64,000 bases of DNA. Origin: Comamonadaceae bacterium. Its GTDB lineage: Bacteria; Pseudomonadota; Gammaproteobacteria; Burkholderiales; Burkholderiaceae_C. The translations under genes were made by a program, and so were the position numbers. The stretch is from contig CANFYZ010000002.1 in assembly GCA_947451385.1 (NCBI GenBank), positions 46,515 to 110,514 on the forward strand. The letters are read 5' to 3'. How positions within the stretch are numbered: position 1 is the first letter of the stretch; each line of letters begins with the position of its first letter. This document shows, piece after piece, positions 38,459 to 48,802 of the stretch. The notes beneath the pieces are model-generated. The model searched no databases. It saw only the letters and a list, made by a program, of their open reading frames with translations, and was not told where the DNA came from.

Positions 38459-39466
38459 CTAGTCTTTGGGGCGGAAACTGATCACCATCACCGGCGGTAC
38501 TTTGTTATCGGTGTCGCGCGGCAGGGTCTCGGTTTTGTCGATGGCTTTGAGCACGGCGTCATCCCAGGCTTTGTTACCACTGGTCTGAATGAGCTTGCGG
38601 CTCAAAATCGTGCCGTCAGGTGCGACGCGTACTTCGACCTCGGCCTTGGGGTTGCCGTCCAGATCGTCATTGAAGGTGATGTTCGGTTTGATGCGCGCGC
38701 GGATCCGCCCTGCATAGCCGGCCGAAGGACCCGAGGCCTTGAGCGCAGTGCCTTTGGCATCGTCGCTGCCGGACGCGCCAGCCATGCCTTGCATGCGTCG
38801 GATATTTTCTTGACGTTGGGCTTCGCTGCGCTTCTCTTCCTCGGCCTTGGCTTGCGCTTCTTTTTTGGCTTTCTCTTCGGCGCGTTTTTTGTCTTGTGCC
38901 AATTGCTTGGCTTTTTCTTCGGCCTTGGCTTTTTCAGCCAGTTTTTTCTTCTCGCGCTCCTTGTCTTCGCGCTCTTGTTCGGCTTTGAGTTTTTCAGCCT
39001 TGTCTTTCAGCTCTTTCTCTTTCCGCTCTTTCTCTTTGCGGTCTTTTTCTTTTTGAGCTTTTTCCTCACGCAGTTTTTCTTCGCGCTGTTTCTTCTCTTT
39101 CAACGCCTTTTCTTTTTGCAGTGCAATGTCGGCCTCGGCCTTTTCTGTGGGCGCGGGCGGCGGGGGCGGTGCAGGCCGGGGTTGCGGCGGGGGCTTCACG
39201 GGCTCGGGTTCAGGCGGCACCGGTACTGGGGCCGGGGTTGGCTCTGGGGGCGGAGGCTCAGGCGCTTGCAGTGCCGGGGCCGCTTCTTGCGGCAGGGCCG
39301 ACCACAACTCGGCCGTGACCGACTGGTTCTCAGCTTGGCGGTTCCACTGAATGCCCCAGGTCAAGGCCAGCAACAACAAACCATGCGCCAGCAAGGCCAG
39401 CGCCAAGGAGCTGCCCGTGCCGCCCGGTCGGGGCGGCTGAAAAGCCAGGCGTTCGTTGTCTTGCAT
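38459..39466 (-). CDS. tolA: Cell envelope integrity protein TolA
   Basis: N-terminal TM, Pro-rich then long K/E/A-rich helical domain, TonB-like C-terminus; downstream of tolQR. Confidence 0.92.
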   Translation of the reverse strand: MQDNERLAFQPPRPGGTGSSLALALLAHGLLLLALTWGIQWNRQAENQSVTAELWSALPQEAAPALQAPEPPPPEPTPAPVPVPPEPEPVKPPPQPRPAPPPPPAPTEKAEADIALQKEKALKEKKQREEKLREEKAQKEKDRKEKERKEKELKDKAEKLKAEQEREDKEREKKKLAEKAKAEEKAKQLAQDKKRAEEKAKKEAQAKAEEEKRSEAQRQENIRRMQGMAGASGSDDAKGTALKASGPSAGYAGRIRARIKPNITFNDDLDGNPKAEVEVRVAPDGTILSRKLIQTSGNKAWDDAVLKAIDKTETLPRDTDNKVPPVMVISFRPKD

Positions 39467-39495
39467 CGTTCGATCAAAGTGCCATCTTGGCGCGA

Positions 39496-39924
39496 TCAGG
39501 GGGCCAGTTGCACCGACAAACCCACGCGCTGCACGCCTGCGCGTTGCAAGGTGTCCATCACCTTGACCACGCTCTCGTATTTGACGCTGCGGTCGGCGCT
39601 GATCACCACGGCCGCATTGCCCGGTTCATTGGCGTCGCCGATGGCCGCTTTCACCGCCGCGGCCAGATTGCCCAAAGACTGGGGGCGGTTGTTGCCATCG
39701 CTGTGCAGTTCAATGGTGTCGTCTTTTTGAATCACCACCTGCACCACTTTGTCGGGTTGCTTGGCGGCTTTGCCAACGCTGGGCAGGTCCACCATGCTGG
39801 GCGTGATCATGGGCGCGGTGACCATGAAGATGATCAACAGCACCAACATCACATCGATGAAGGGCACCATGTTGATCTCATTGATGGTGCGGCGGCCGCG
39901 GCCGCGTGAGGAGACAGAGGCCAT
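39496..39924 (-). CDS. tolR: Tol-Pal system protein TolR (ExbD family)
   Basis: INEINMVPFIDVMLVLLIIFMVTAPM. Confidence 0.95.
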   Translation of the reverse strand: MASVSSRGRGRRTINEINMVPFIDVMLVLLIIFMVTAPMITPSMVDLPSVGKAAKQPDKVVQVVIQKDDTIELHSDGNNRPQSLGNLAAAVKAAIGDANEPGNAAVVISADRSVKYESVVKVMDTLQRAGVQRVGLSVQLAP

Positions 39925-39936
39925 GGGCGGCTCCCC

Positions 39937-40641
39937 TCAGTGGCCCGAGGCCGAAGCGCTGGGCGCTTGCGCACCCAGGTTGCGTTGCAGGATGTTGGAG
40001 AACTCTTCAATGAAGGTCTCCAGCTTGATGGCGATGCGGTCCACATCGTGGGCAAAGCGGTTGTAGCTGATCACCGCGGGAATGGCCGCAAACAAGCCAA
40101 TCGCTGTGGCCACCAAGGCCTCGGCAATGCCCGGGGCCACGGTGGCCAGGGTGACTTGCTGCAAGCTGGCCAAGCCAGTGAAGGCGTGCATGATGCCCCA
40201 GACCGTGCCAAACAAGCCGATGTAGGGCGAGATCGAGCCCACGGTGGCCAGGAAGGCCAGTTGCGATTCGGCCATGTCCATCTCGCGCTGGAAACTGGCA
40301 CGCATGGCGCGGCGTGCGCCGTCCATCAAGGTGCCGGGGTCGGTGATGCGGCGCTCGCGCAGTTTTTGGTACTCGCGCATGCCGCTGGCAAAAATGCGCT
40401 CCATGGGGCCGGAGAGTTTGGCGTTTTGGTGCGCCCCGGCAAACAACTCGTTCAGGCTGGTGCCGGACCAAAACACGCGTTCAAACTCTTCGTTGAGTTC
40501 CTTGATGTGTTTGATCGCCATCAACTTGCGGATGATGGCCGACCAGCTGGCAATCGAGATGGTGAGCAAAATCACCATCACCACCTGGACCACAAAGCTG
40601 GCGTGCAAGACCAGGGCAACAATCGACATGTCTTGGTTCAT
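39937..40641 (-). CDS. tolQ: Tol-Pal system protein TolQ (ExbB family)
   Basis: LATVGSISPYIGLFGTVWGIMHAF; APGIAEALVATAIGLFAAIPAV. Confidence 0.95.
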   Translation of the reverse strand: MNQDMSIVALVLHASFVVQVVMVILLTISIASWSAIIRKLMAIKHIKELNEEFERVFWSGTSLNELFAGAHQNAKLSGPMERIFASGMREYQKLRERRITDPGTLMDGARRAMRASFQREMDMAESQLAFLATVGSISPYIGLFGTVWGIMHAFTGLASLQQVTLATVAPGIAEALVATAIGLFAAIPAVISYNRFAHDVDRIAIKLETFIEEFSNILQRNLGAQAPSASASGH

Positions 40642-41060
40642 GGTTGGAGTGCTTTCAAAATCGTGGCCGGAATGCGGCCGGGTTTGAGTGTCTGGCTGTC
40701 GACCCAGCCGATGCGTATGGTGCCTTCGGCCAGCAGCTGCGCGGCTTGGTCAGTGCTGTGGCGCCAGGCCTGCTGCTGCAGCGTCAAGGTGGCGCGGCCG
40801 GCTTCGGCCAGTTCGGCGGTCACGGTGAGCAGGTCGTCCAGTTGCGCGGGGCGGTGGTATTTCAGGGCGGTTTCGCTCACCACAAACATGCCGCCGACCT
40901 CGGTTTTCAATGCGTGCTGTTCGATGCCCAAGGCGCGCAGCCATTCGGTGCGGGCGCGTTCAAAAAACTTCAGGTAATTGGCATAGAAGACGATGCTACC
41001 GGCGTCGGTGTCTTCCCAGTAAATACGGATCGGAAATTGAAACGGTGTGGCTGTGCTCAT
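40638..41060 (-). CDS. ybgC: Tol-Pal-associated acyl-CoA thioesterase YbgC
   Basis: IRIYWEDTDAGSIVFYANYLKFFERARTEWLRALG hotdog motif; ATGA overlap with tolQ. Confidence 0.94.
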   Translation of the reverse strand: MSTATPFQFPIRIYWEDTDAGSIVFYANYLKFFERARTEWLRALGIEQHALKTEVGGMFVVSETALKYHRPAQLDDLLTVTAELAEAGRATLTLQQQAWRHSTDQAAQLLAEGTIRIGWVDSQTLKPGRIPATILKALQP

Positions 41061-42259
41061 GGGTGCAACCAGGTGCGCAAACGCGCCATGGCAGTTTGCA
41101 GTTCTTGCATGGCATTGGCGGTGGAAAAGCGCACAAAGTGGGCGGTCTCGGCCACGCCAAAATCGCGCCCGGGCGTGAGGGCGACGTGGGCCTCACGCAT
41201 GGCGGCGTAGGCAAAGTCCCAGCTGTCTTTCAGCCCCAGTCGTTGGCAGGCCGCCGAGCAATCGGCCCAGGCGTAAAACGCGCCATCGGGCGCCACCGGC
41301 ACGGTCAGGCCCATGGCGTTCAATGCAGGAATCACAAAATCGCGTCGCGCTTTGAACTCGGCGCGCCGCGCTTCGTACACCGCCAGACTCTCGGGCTCAA
41401 AGCACGCCAGCGCGGCCTGCTGCGCCACGGTGCTGGGGCAGATGAACAGGTTTTGCGCCAGGCGCTCGAGCACCGGCACCAAAGGCTCAGGCACCACCAA
41501 CCAACCCAGGCGCCAGCCGGTCATGTGAAAGTACTTGCTGAAACTGTTGACGCTGATGATCTGGTCGCTGATGGCCAAGGCGCTGTGGCCAAACGCCGCG
41601 TCATGGCTCAGGCCCAGATAGATTTCGTCCACCAGCGTGATGCCGCCACGCGCTTGCACCACCGCATGAATGCGCCGCAATTCGTCGGGGTGAATCGAGG
41701 TGCCCGTGGGATTGGAGGGCGAGGCCAACATCACGCCACGGGTGTGTTCGCCCCAATGTGCCGCCACCTTGTCGGCGGTGAGCTGAAAGCGTTCCGCCGC
41801 CGTGGTCGGCACCAACACCGCCGTGCCGTCGGCGGCACTGACAAAGTGGCGGTTACACGGGTAGCTGGGGTCGGGGGTGAGGATTTCGTCGCCACGCTGG
41901 ATCAAGGCCAGGCAGGCCAAATGCAGTGCCGCCGAAGCGCCTGCGGTGACCACGATGCGGCTGGCTGGAATGTCCAAGCCAAAGCGCGCGCCATACCAGG
42001 CGCTGATGCGCGCCCGCAGCTCGGGCAGGCCCAGGGCGGCGGTGTATTGGGTGGCGCCTTGGGTGATGACGCGCTGCGCCGCGGCCTGCACCAAAGGCGG
42101 CGCGGTGAAGTCGGGTTCGCCGATGTTCAAAAAAATCATCGGCCGGTCGGTGTGCGCCACTTCGCGCGCCATGGCCTGTGCGGCCTTGGCCACTTCCATC
42201 ACATAAAAAGGCTCGATGCGCTCGGCGCGTTCAGCAATGCGCATGGCGGGGTTCGGCAT
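41057..42259 (-). CDS. Class I/II pyridoxal phosphate-dependent aminotransferase
   Basis: NIGEPDFTAPP; NPTGTSIHPDE; NSFSKYFHMTGWRLGW. Confidence 0.93.
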   Translation of the reverse strand: MPNPAMRIAERAERIEPFYVMEVAKAAQAMAREVAHTDRPMIFLNIGEPDFTAPPLVQAAAQRVITQGATQYTAALGLPELRARISAWYGARFGLDIPASRIVVTAGASAALHLACLALIQRGDEILTPDPSYPCNRHFVSAADGTAVLVPTTAAERFQLTADKVAAHWGEHTRGVMLASPSNPTGTSIHPDELRRIHAVVQARGGITLVDEIYLGLSHDAAFGHSALAISDQIISVNSFSKYFHMTGWRLGWLVVPEPLVPVLERLAQNLFICPSTVAQQAALACFEPESLAVYEARRAEFKARRDFVIPALNAMGLTVPVAPDGAFYAWADCSAACQRLGLKDSWDFAYAAMREAHVALTPGRDFGVAETAHFVRFSTANAMQELQTAMARLRTWLHP

Positions 42260-42260
42260 C

Positions 42261-42827
42261 TCAGATGCGTGCGCGGCCGGCTTTGCGGTCGGCTTCGACT
42301 TCGTGCGGGCGCAACTGCGGCGCCAGGCCACCGAGCACGGCATTGACGTATTTGTGGCCATCGGTGCCGCCAAATTCTTTCGCCAGCTCAATGCACTCGT
42401 TCAGCACCACGCGCCACGGCACGTCAGGGCAATGCTGCATCTCGTACACGCCGATCCACATGCTGGCGTGTTCGATGGGTGAAATTTCGGCAAATTTGCG
42501 GTCCAGCAAGGGCGCGATCAAAGCGTCCAAAGCCGCTGCCTGTTCGGTGCAGCCGTAAAGCAGGGCGTCGTAATGGGCCGCGTCGGCTTTGTGAAAGCCC
42601 GCCAGATCGCGGGTGAACAGGTCGATGTCAGCCGCTTCGTTGCGGCCCACCAGGCTTTGGTACAAGGCCTGCAAGGCAAATTCACGTGAACGGCTGCGAG
42701 CCGATTTAGCCGAAGCCTTGCGCGCGCCAGTGCTGGTCAGCCCGGGCTTGGGGGCGCTGGCGGGCACCAGCTCGGCCCCATCCAATTCAGCCGGCAAGCT
42801 GGCAGCGGGTGCGGCGTTGCGGCTCAT
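42261..42827 (-). CDS. nusB: Transcription antitermination factor NusB
   Basis: [43 protein letters not shown]. Confidence 0.95.
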   Translation of the reverse strand: MSRNAAPAASLPAELDGAELVPASAPKPGLTSTGARKASAKSARSRSREFALQALYQSLVGRNEAADIDLFTRDLAGFHKADAAHYDALLYGCTEQAAALDALIAPLLDRKFAEISPIEHASMWIGVYEMQHCPDVPWRVVLNECIELAKEFGGTDGHKYVNAVLGGLAPQLRPHEVEADRKAGRARI

Positions 42828-43327
42828 GCGAGGTCCTTGCCATCTTCGTCCAAAGGCTCGGCCAGGTCGCCCGACAGGTCTTCCATCAGCATGGCCATCT
42901 CTACCGCCACGCGGGCCGCGTCACGGCCTTTGTCGGTTTGGCGTGCCACAGCTTGGGCCATGTCTTCGGTGGTCAAAATCGCGTTGGCAATCGGCAGGTT
43001 GTAGTCCAGGCCGATGCGCGTCACCCCCGCACCCGATTCGTTCGCCACCAATTCAAAGTGGTAGGTCTCGCCACGGATGATGCAACCCAGCGCGATCAAG
43101 GCGTCGTATTCGGCGCGCTCGGCCATGGCCTGCAGGGCCAGGGGCACTTCCAGGGCACCGGGCACGGTGACGTGGTCGATGTCGCTCACGCCCAGGGCTT
43201 CGAGTTCCTGGATGCAGGCGGCCGCCAGCGCATTGGTCACGTCTTCGTTGAAACGGGCTTGCACAATGCCGATGTGCAGGAACTGGCCGTCCAGCTCTTG
43301 CGCGATACCTTGGTTGGCGTTTTGCAT
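42824..43327 (-). CDS. ribH: 6,7-dimethyl-8-ribityllumazine synthase
   Basis: [35 protein letters not shown]; internal start at 43327. Confidence 0.95.
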   Translation of the reverse strand: MQNANQGIAQELDGQFLHIGIVQARFNEDVTNALAAACIQELEALGVSDIDHVTVPGALEVPLALQAMAERAEYDALIALGCIIRGETYHFELVANESGAGVTRIGLDYNLPIANAILTTEDMAQAVARQTDKGRDAARVAVEMAMLMEDLSGDLAEPLDEDGKDLA

Positions 43328-43329
43328 GT

Positions 43330-44466
43330 TTATTCCTTGGGGATGTAGCCGGTGATTTCGAGACCGTAACCCGTCATGCTGGGCATGCGACGGGGTTGGC
43401 CCATGAGTTTCATTTTGTGCACGCCGCATTCGCGCAAGATTTGCGCGCCCACACCGTAAGTGCGCAGGTCCATCTTGCCGCGCTCGGGCGCTTGGGCCGA
43501 GCGGGCCCGGCCTTCAAACTGCGCCAGCAGTTGGTCAGCGGTCTCACCGCAGTTGAGCAGCACGGCCACACCACAGCCCTGCGCATTCAGGTAATGCAGG
43601 CTGGCGTCCAGGCTCCAGGAGTGCATGGCGCGGTGCACTTCCAGTGCGTCCAGCACCGACAGCGGCTCGTGCACCCGCACGGGCACTTCGGTCTCGGGTG
43701 TCCAGTTGCCTTTGACCAAGGCCAGGTGCAGGGCCTGGCTGGGGCCGTCGCGAAAGGCGTGGGCGGTGAATTCACCGTGCGCGGTTTGCAGATTGCGCGA
43801 GCTGACTTTTTGCACCAAGGACTCGTTGCGGCTGCGGTGCTCGATCAGATCGGCGATGGTGCCGATCTTCAGGCCGTGTTCAGCGGCAAAAATTTGCAAG
43901 TCGGGCAGACGCGCCATGGTGCCGTCGTCTTTCATGATCTCGCAGATCACGGACGAGGGGCTGCAACCGGCCATGGCGGCCAGATCACACCCGGCTTCGG
44001 TGTGACCGGCGCGCATCAGCACGCCGCCGTCCACCGCCTGCAGCGGAAAGATGTGACCGGGTTGCACCAGATCGCTGGGTTGGCTGCTGGCCGACACGGC
44101 CGCTTGCACGGTGCGGGCGCGGTCGGCGGCCGAGATGCCGGTGGTCACGCCTTCAGCCGCTTCAATCGACACGGTGAAGGCGGTGCTGTAGACGGTGCCG
44201 TTGCGCGCCGCCATGGGCGGCAGTTTCAAAAATTCGCAGCGCTCGCGTGTCAGCGTCAGGCAGATCAGGCCGCGGCCAAAGCGGGCCATGAAGTTGATGG
44301 CTTCAGGCGTGACGTGGTCTGAGGCCAGCACCAGGTCGCCTTCGTTTTCGCGGTCTTCTTCGTCGACCAAAATGACCATGCGGCCTGCGCGCATATCGGC
44401 CACGATGTCTTCAACCGGCGAGATGGCCACGGGGGGCAGGGCGTGAGGAGCGTGAGGAGCGTTCAT
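43330..44466 (-). CDS. ribBA: Bifunctional RibBA-type protein (DHBP synthase plus GTP cyclohydrolase II-like domain)
   Basis: [37 protein letters not shown]-terminal GCH2-like domain; start at 44466, so the 540-aa track ORF is over-extended. Confidence 0.93.
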   Translation of the reverse strand: MNAPHAPHALPPVAISPVEDIVADMRAGRMVILVDEEDRENEGDLVLASDHVTPEAINFMARFGRGLICLTLTRERCEFLKLPPMAARNGTVYSTAFTVSIEAAEGVTTGISAADRARTVQAAVSASSQPSDLVQPGHIFPLQAVDGGVLMRAGHTEAGCDLAAMAGCSPSSVICEIMKDDGTMARLPDLQIFAAEHGLKIGTIADLIEHRSRNESLVQKVSSRNLQTAHGEFTAHAFRDGPSQALHLALVKGNWTPETEVPVRVHEPLSVLDALEVHRAMHSWSLDASLHYLNAQGCGVAVLLNCGETADQLLAQFEGRARSAQAPERGKMDLRTYGVGAQILRECGVHKMKLMGQPRRMPSMTGYGLEITGYIPKE

Positions 44467-45104
44467 GCGGTCTTGGGGCTGGAAGTGGATTCGAGGCTGA
44501 GCATGCGTTCCACATACCTGGCCACAGTGTCGATTTCTAAATTCACGGGGCTGCCGCTGTGCAGCTGGCCCAGCGCAGTGTTTTGCACGGTGTGCGGAAT
44601 CAGGTTGATGCTGATGTCGCAGCCAGCGGCGTTGTCTACCACTTGGTTCACGGTCAGGCTCACGCCGTTGACGGTGATCGAGCCTTTGTAGGCCAGGTAT
44701 TTGGCCAAGGCGCGGGGGGCCAGAATGCGCAGCTCCCAGCTTTCGCCCACCTGGGCAAAGTGGCTCACCTGGCCCACGCCGTCCACATGGCCGGAGACAA
44801 TGTGACCGCCCAAGCGGTCGCCGGCGCGCAAGGCTTTTTCCAGGTTGATGGGGCCGGGACGGTCCAGGCCGGCGGTTTTGTCCAAAGACTCGGCCGAGAT
44901 GTCGATGGTGAATTGGCGCTGCGCCGGGTTGAAGGTGGTCACGGTCATGCAAGCCCCGTTCAGGGCGATGCTGTCGCCCAGGCCCACGTCATCCAGGTAT
45001 CCCGGTGGGGCCTCGATGGTGAGACGCTTGCCGTGGTGTAAAGAGCTGCCCAGGTCGTGCAGGTCGGCGATGCGCCCCACGCCGGTGATGATTCCGGTAA
45101 ACAT
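44463..45104 (-). CDS. ribE: Riboflavin synthase alpha subunit
   Basis: MFTGIITGVGRI; duplicated lumazine-binding domains. Confidence 0.95.
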   Translation of the reverse strand: MFTGIITGVGRIADLHDLGSSLHHGKRLTIEAPPGYLDDVGLGDSIALNGACMTVTTFNPAQRQFTIDISAESLDKTAGLDRPGPINLEKALRAGDRLGGHIVSGHVDGVGQVSHFAQVGESWELRILAPRALAKYLAYKGSITVNGVSLTVNQVVDNAAGCDISINLIPHTVQNTALGQLHSGSPVNLEIDTVARYVERMLSLESTSSPKTA

Positions 45105-45162
45105 AGTTGTATTTTCGCAGGGAAAGGGGGTGATATGGCCTTGCGGTCCTGAAAACCCTGAA

Positions 45163-46290
45163 TTAAAAAAGATCGCGTCCGGTGACGCGGGCCAAAATGC
45201 GCAAATCCGGACCGATCAGGGTGGGTTCGGTGAAGTTCAAGGGCAGCGCTTGGCTCAGCGCGCTCAAAGGGCCGAACTGCGCCATGCCCCGGCCTTGACC
45301 GATCAGCTTCGGTGCCAGGTAGAGCAAAAATTCATCGACCAAGCCCTCGCGCACCAGGGAGCCGTTCAGCTTGTGCCCGGCTTCCACATGCACTTCATTC
45401 ACCTCGCGCCGAGCCAAGTCGCGCAGCAGGGCGGGCAGATCGACTTTGCCGCCAGGGCCTGGCAGCAGCGTCACATGGGCCCCCAGCGCCTGCAAGGCGG
45501 CGCGCTTGGCAGGATCGTCCACAGCGGCATAAATCCAGATTTCCCGAGGGACATCGGCTGAAGTATTGAACAGTTGCGCCGTGAGCGGGGTTTCGAGTCG
45601 GCTGTCGACAATCACCAGATGCGGTGCACGCGGTGCGTCGACCAGGCGGGTGTCGAGTCGGGGGTCGTCTTCCAGCACGGTGCCAATGCCGGTCAGCACC
45701 GCACAGGCCCGGGCGCGCCAGGCGTGGCCGTCGGCACGCGCTTCGGGGCCGGTGATCCATTGGCTTTGGCCGTTCTCCAGCGCGGTTTGGCCGTCCACCG
45801 AGGCGGCGATTTTCATACGGACCCAGGGCGTGTGGCGCTGCATGCGGCTGAAAAAACCAATGTTCAGTTCACGCGAGGCGTCCGCGGCGAGGGCGTCGTG
45901 CGCTATCTGCACGCCTGCCGCTTGCAGGCGCTGCAGACCTTGCCCGGCCACCTGCGGATTGGGGTCGCTGGCGCCCACCACCACCCGTGCAATGCCGGCC
46001 TGCACCAGCGCATCACAACAAGGCCCGGTGCGGCCGTGGTGAGCGCAGGGCTCCAGCGTCACAAAGGCGGTCGCGCCCTGCACGGCGTGGCCTCGTGCTT
46101 GGGCATCGCGCAGGGCCATGATTTCGGCATGGGCTTGGCCTGCGCGCTGGGTGTGGCCTTCACCCAGAAGCGTGCCATCGGCCGTGGTGATGACGCAGCC
46201 CACCCGCGGGTTAGGCTGCGATAACCACAAAGCCTTTGGGGCCAGTTCCAGTGCGCGCTGCATCGGTGAAGTCGGGGTTGAACTGGACAT
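45163..46290 (-). CDS. ribD: Bifunctional diaminohydroxyphosphoribosylaminopyrimidine deaminase / uracil reductase
   Basis: HAEIMALRDA...VTLEPCAHHGRTGPCCDAL zinc deaminase motif; C-terminal reductase domain. Confidence 0.95.
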   Translation of the reverse strand: MSSSTPTSPMQRALELAPKALWLSQPNPRVGCVITTADGTLLGEGHTQRAGQAHAEIMALRDAQARGHAVQGATAFVTLEPCAHHGRTGPCCDALVQAGIARVVVGASDPNPQVAGQGLQRLQAAGVQIAHDALAADASRELNIGFFSRMQRHTPWVRMKIAASVDGQTALENGQSQWITGPEARADGHAWRARACAVLTGIGTVLEDDPRLDTRLVDAPRAPHLVIVDSRLETPLTAQLFNTSADVPREIWIYAAVDDPAKRAALQALGAHVTLLPGPGGKVDLPALLRDLARREVNEVHVEAGHKLNGSLVREGLVDEFLLYLAPKLIGQGRGMAQFGPLSALSQALPLNFTEPTLIGPDLRILARVTGRDLF

Positions 46291-46389
46291 GGCAATGTGG
46301 AAATGGGCGAGGCAATCAGTGCGGCAATGGGTGAGGCAATGCGTGGGGCAGGATGTGTATTTTGCCCTCTGCTGCAGCGTCAGCCAATT

Positions 46390-46842
46390 TCAAGGGGCTG
46401 TGAGGGGAACAAAGGCAGGGATGGACGAGACGCGGGTGTGCAGTTCGAGTTGTCCCGAGCCCGGCGCCATCGGGTTGTCTGATACGCCGCCGGCGCTGTC
46501 GTTTGCAGGCCGCCAACTGACCCGGACTTGAATGGCTTGGAGCTGCGGGTCAGCGGTGGCGGTCACCAGGCTGCGAACCGTGTAGACCGTGCCATTGCGG
46601 CTGCTGTTGCTGAGGAACTCGCCGCCCACGCTCAACCCGGCTGAGGCGGGGCATAGCGCCGGGCCGCTGCGCCAACATTCCACGGCGTTACCGGCCAAGG
46701 TCAGTGCGGTGATGTGCTGACGACTCGAGCTGCTGGTGTTTTGGCTGTGCATGGCCAAAGTGATGGCGCCCAAGATGCCCAAGCCCAGAACAGCTGCCGC
46801 GACCAAAGCTTCGATCAGGGTGAAGCCGCGCGCGGTGTTCAT
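46390..46842 (-). CDS. pilV: Type IV pilus modification/minor pilin protein PilV
   Basis: GFTLIEALVAAAVLGLGILG class III prepilin signal. Confidence 0.85.
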   Translation of the reverse strand: MNTARGFTLIEALVAAAVLGLGILGAITLAMHSQNTSSSSRQHITALTLAGNAVECWRSGPALCPASAGLSVGGEFLSNSSRNGTVYTVRSLVTATADPQLQAIQVRVSWRPANDSAGGVSDNPMAPGSGQLELHTRVSSIPAFVPLTAP

Positions 46843-46852
46843 ATTCCGGCTT

Positions 46853-48115
46853 TCATGACCCGCTCCGCCAACTGCCGCGCACACGTTGCATGCGACGGCC
46901 GTCGATACCCACAGGCCATGGCCAGTCAAAGGCTTGTCGGTGGTTTGCCAGCCACTGCATTTGGCTGCCGGCTTGCAAAGTCGGCAAGCCCGAAGCCACC
47001 GCCACCTGGCCCAGAACTGTGCCGCTGTGCCAGAGGGCCGCGCGGCTGTCTTGGCATTGGCTGTCTAGAAAAACCGTGCCGACAATTTGGCTGCTGGGAC
47101 TGATGCGCGGGCATTGGCTGGCGCAGGCCGTGGCCGAAAACACCAGTAACACCGGCGCAGTGGCGCTGCCCAGGCTTTGTGTCCATGGATTGGGGCTGTC
47201 GACCCAATACACCGAACGCGGTGGCGTGGTTGAGGTGTTCAAGCCTTTCAAGGCCTGGGCTTGTGAAACGGCCTGAATTTGTTCCGGCGTAGTGGCGCCG
47301 AACACGCTGCGCCAAACCCCCGAGGCGCAGTTGGACGGGGTGGGGGTCTGCAACAGCGTGGCCGGCGCGACCCAGGCACCGCCTTGCAAACTGACCGCAT
47401 TCACATTCCCGCAGGCTTGTTGTTCAGCGGGCGAGATCAGACCGTTGCCATCGGTATCGGGGGTAAACAAACTCTGGATTGCGATGCCCACGTTTTGCCC
47501 CGAACCGCCGCAACTGCCTTGGTTGGCATTGGGCGCGCAAAAGCGCGTGCTGCCCGGGCTGGCTTCGCTGACGCAGCCTTGCGTGAACAGCGGGGCGATT
47601 TTGAGGGGCAAGTCCATGGGCGCGAGGACCGGCATGTAGAGGCTTTGCTGTGCTTGTGCGGCGGCATGGTTGGTGTTGTGGCGAGCCTCTGCCAACACCA
47701 CCGCCACATGGGGCGCACGCACCACGTCGCGCATCACATGAACTTGCACGCTGTGGCCATGGGTGTCCCAGGTGCTGTCCAGCCCTGCGTCCAAGTTCAG
47801 GCTGCGGCATTGCCATTCGATGCCCGTGAAGCCGTTGGCGCATTGGCTGGCCTCATGCTGCGACCAAAACACAGTGACCGGGTCGCGCAGTGTGCGATCG
47901 AGCAGCGTCAAAGCCGTTTCGAGCGCGGCTTCTGCGGTGTATTGGGCTTGCGCTTTCCACAGACTGTGGTTGCTGGCCAGTCGCTCCGTCCAGACGACGC
48001 GCGCGGTGAAGAGGCCCACCGTACTCGCCAGCAGCACCAGCAAGGTCACCATCAACAGGGTGATCGCGCCTTGAGAGGACCGGGCCGGTGGAAAGGGCGT
48101 GTGAAGGATGGGCAC
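46853..48115 (-). CDS. pilX: PilX-like type IV pilus assembly protein
   Basis: QGAITLLMVTLLVLLASTVGLFTARVVWTERLASN; between PilW- and PilV-like genes. Confidence 0.8.
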   Translation of the reverse strand: MPILHTPFPPARSSQGAITLLMVTLLVLLASTVGLFTARVVWTERLASNHSLWKAQAQYTAEAALETALTLLDRTLRDPVTVFWSQHEASQCANGFTGIEWQCRSLNLDAGLDSTWDTHGHSVQVHVMRDVVRAPHVAVVLAEARHNTNHAAAQAQQSLYMPVLAPMDLPLKIAPLFTQGCVSEASPGSTRFCAPNANQGSCGGSGQNVGIAIQSLFTPDTDGNGLISPAEQQACGNVNAVSLQGGAWVAPATLLQTPTPSNCASGVWRSVFGATTPEQIQAVSQAQALKGLNTSTTPPRSVYWVDSPNPWTQSLGSATAPVLLVFSATACASQCPRISPSSQIVGTVFLDSQCQDSRAALWHSGTVLGQVAVASGLPTLQAGSQMQWLANHRQAFDWPWPVGIDGRRMQRVRGSWRSGS

Positions 48116-48121
48116 GGGCTG

Positions 48122-48802
48122 TCAATTACAACTGTTGGGCCAGAGGGCCTGATTGGCAGCGGTGGCCGCGGGCAGGGCATTGCGAAGGTTCACGCTTTGT
48201 TGATGCGTCACCAGAGTCAAAGGATCGTTGGGCAACGACGCTGTGAGCTGGATGTCTATATGTCGCTGCAAAGTGCCATCGACCCAAGCACAGCGCGGTG
48301 TAAATTTCAAAGACGTGACCTTCACGTGTTCGGCATTCGTCACGACCTGCCATTGCCCTGTTGAGCACGAGGTTTTGGTGCGTAGCTCGTAGGCGCGGAT
48401 AAGAAACCCATTGCATTCGTTGTTGTCTTTGTCGCCATCGTCATTGCGATCCCAGCTGAATTCAATTTGGTTGTCGCTCAGCGTGAAGTCTTCGGGTGCA
48501 CCGCAAAAGGCATCGTTGCAATCGGTGCCTGTGCGAAATTTCCAGGCTTGATGCAGGTATTGCGCCTGCCGAATTTCTTGTGCCATCCAGTCCATGGCCG
48601 CGCGCAGGTCTTGGTGCATGCGACTTTCGTCCATGGCGCTTCGTTGGGCTTTGAGTGTGACCATCCACAAACTGATGCCGCCCGTCAGAACCCCGAGGCC
48701 CACGGCCAAACCGATCAGCAAGCCAATGAGGCTGTCACCGCGGACGCCTTTTCTACTGGCCTTGCAATGGAGATGGCCGCGTTGATGCCCTGACGGCGTC
48801 AT
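48122..48802 (-). CDS. pilW: PilW-like minor pilin
   Basis: GDSLIGLLIGLAVGLGVLTGGISLW; internal start at 48802. Confidence 0.8.
   Translation of the reverse strand: MTPSGHQRGHLHCKASRKGVRGDSLIGLLIGLAVGLGVLTGGISLWMVTLKAQRSAMDESRMHQDLRAAMDWMAQEIRQAQYLHQAWKFRTGTDCNDAFCGAPEDFTLSDNQIEFSWDRNDDGDKDNNECNGFLIRAYELRTKTSCSTGQWQVVTNAEHVKVTSLKFTPRCAWVDGTLQRHIDIQLTASLPNDPLTLVTHQQSVNLRNALPAATAANQALWPNSCN

Noticed and set aside
38135-39730. 531-aa plus-strand ORF with very Phe/Leu-rich stretches (FFLFPLFLFAVFFFLSFFLTQFFF)
   Set aside because: Exact antisense shadow of the Lys/Glu-rich tolA helical domain; GAA/AAG-rich coding strand creates TTC/CTT on the opposite strand.
40910-42346. 478-aa plus-strand ORF
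   Set aside because: Antisense of the aminotransferase and ybgC; His/Gln/Gly/Arg-rich shadow composition.
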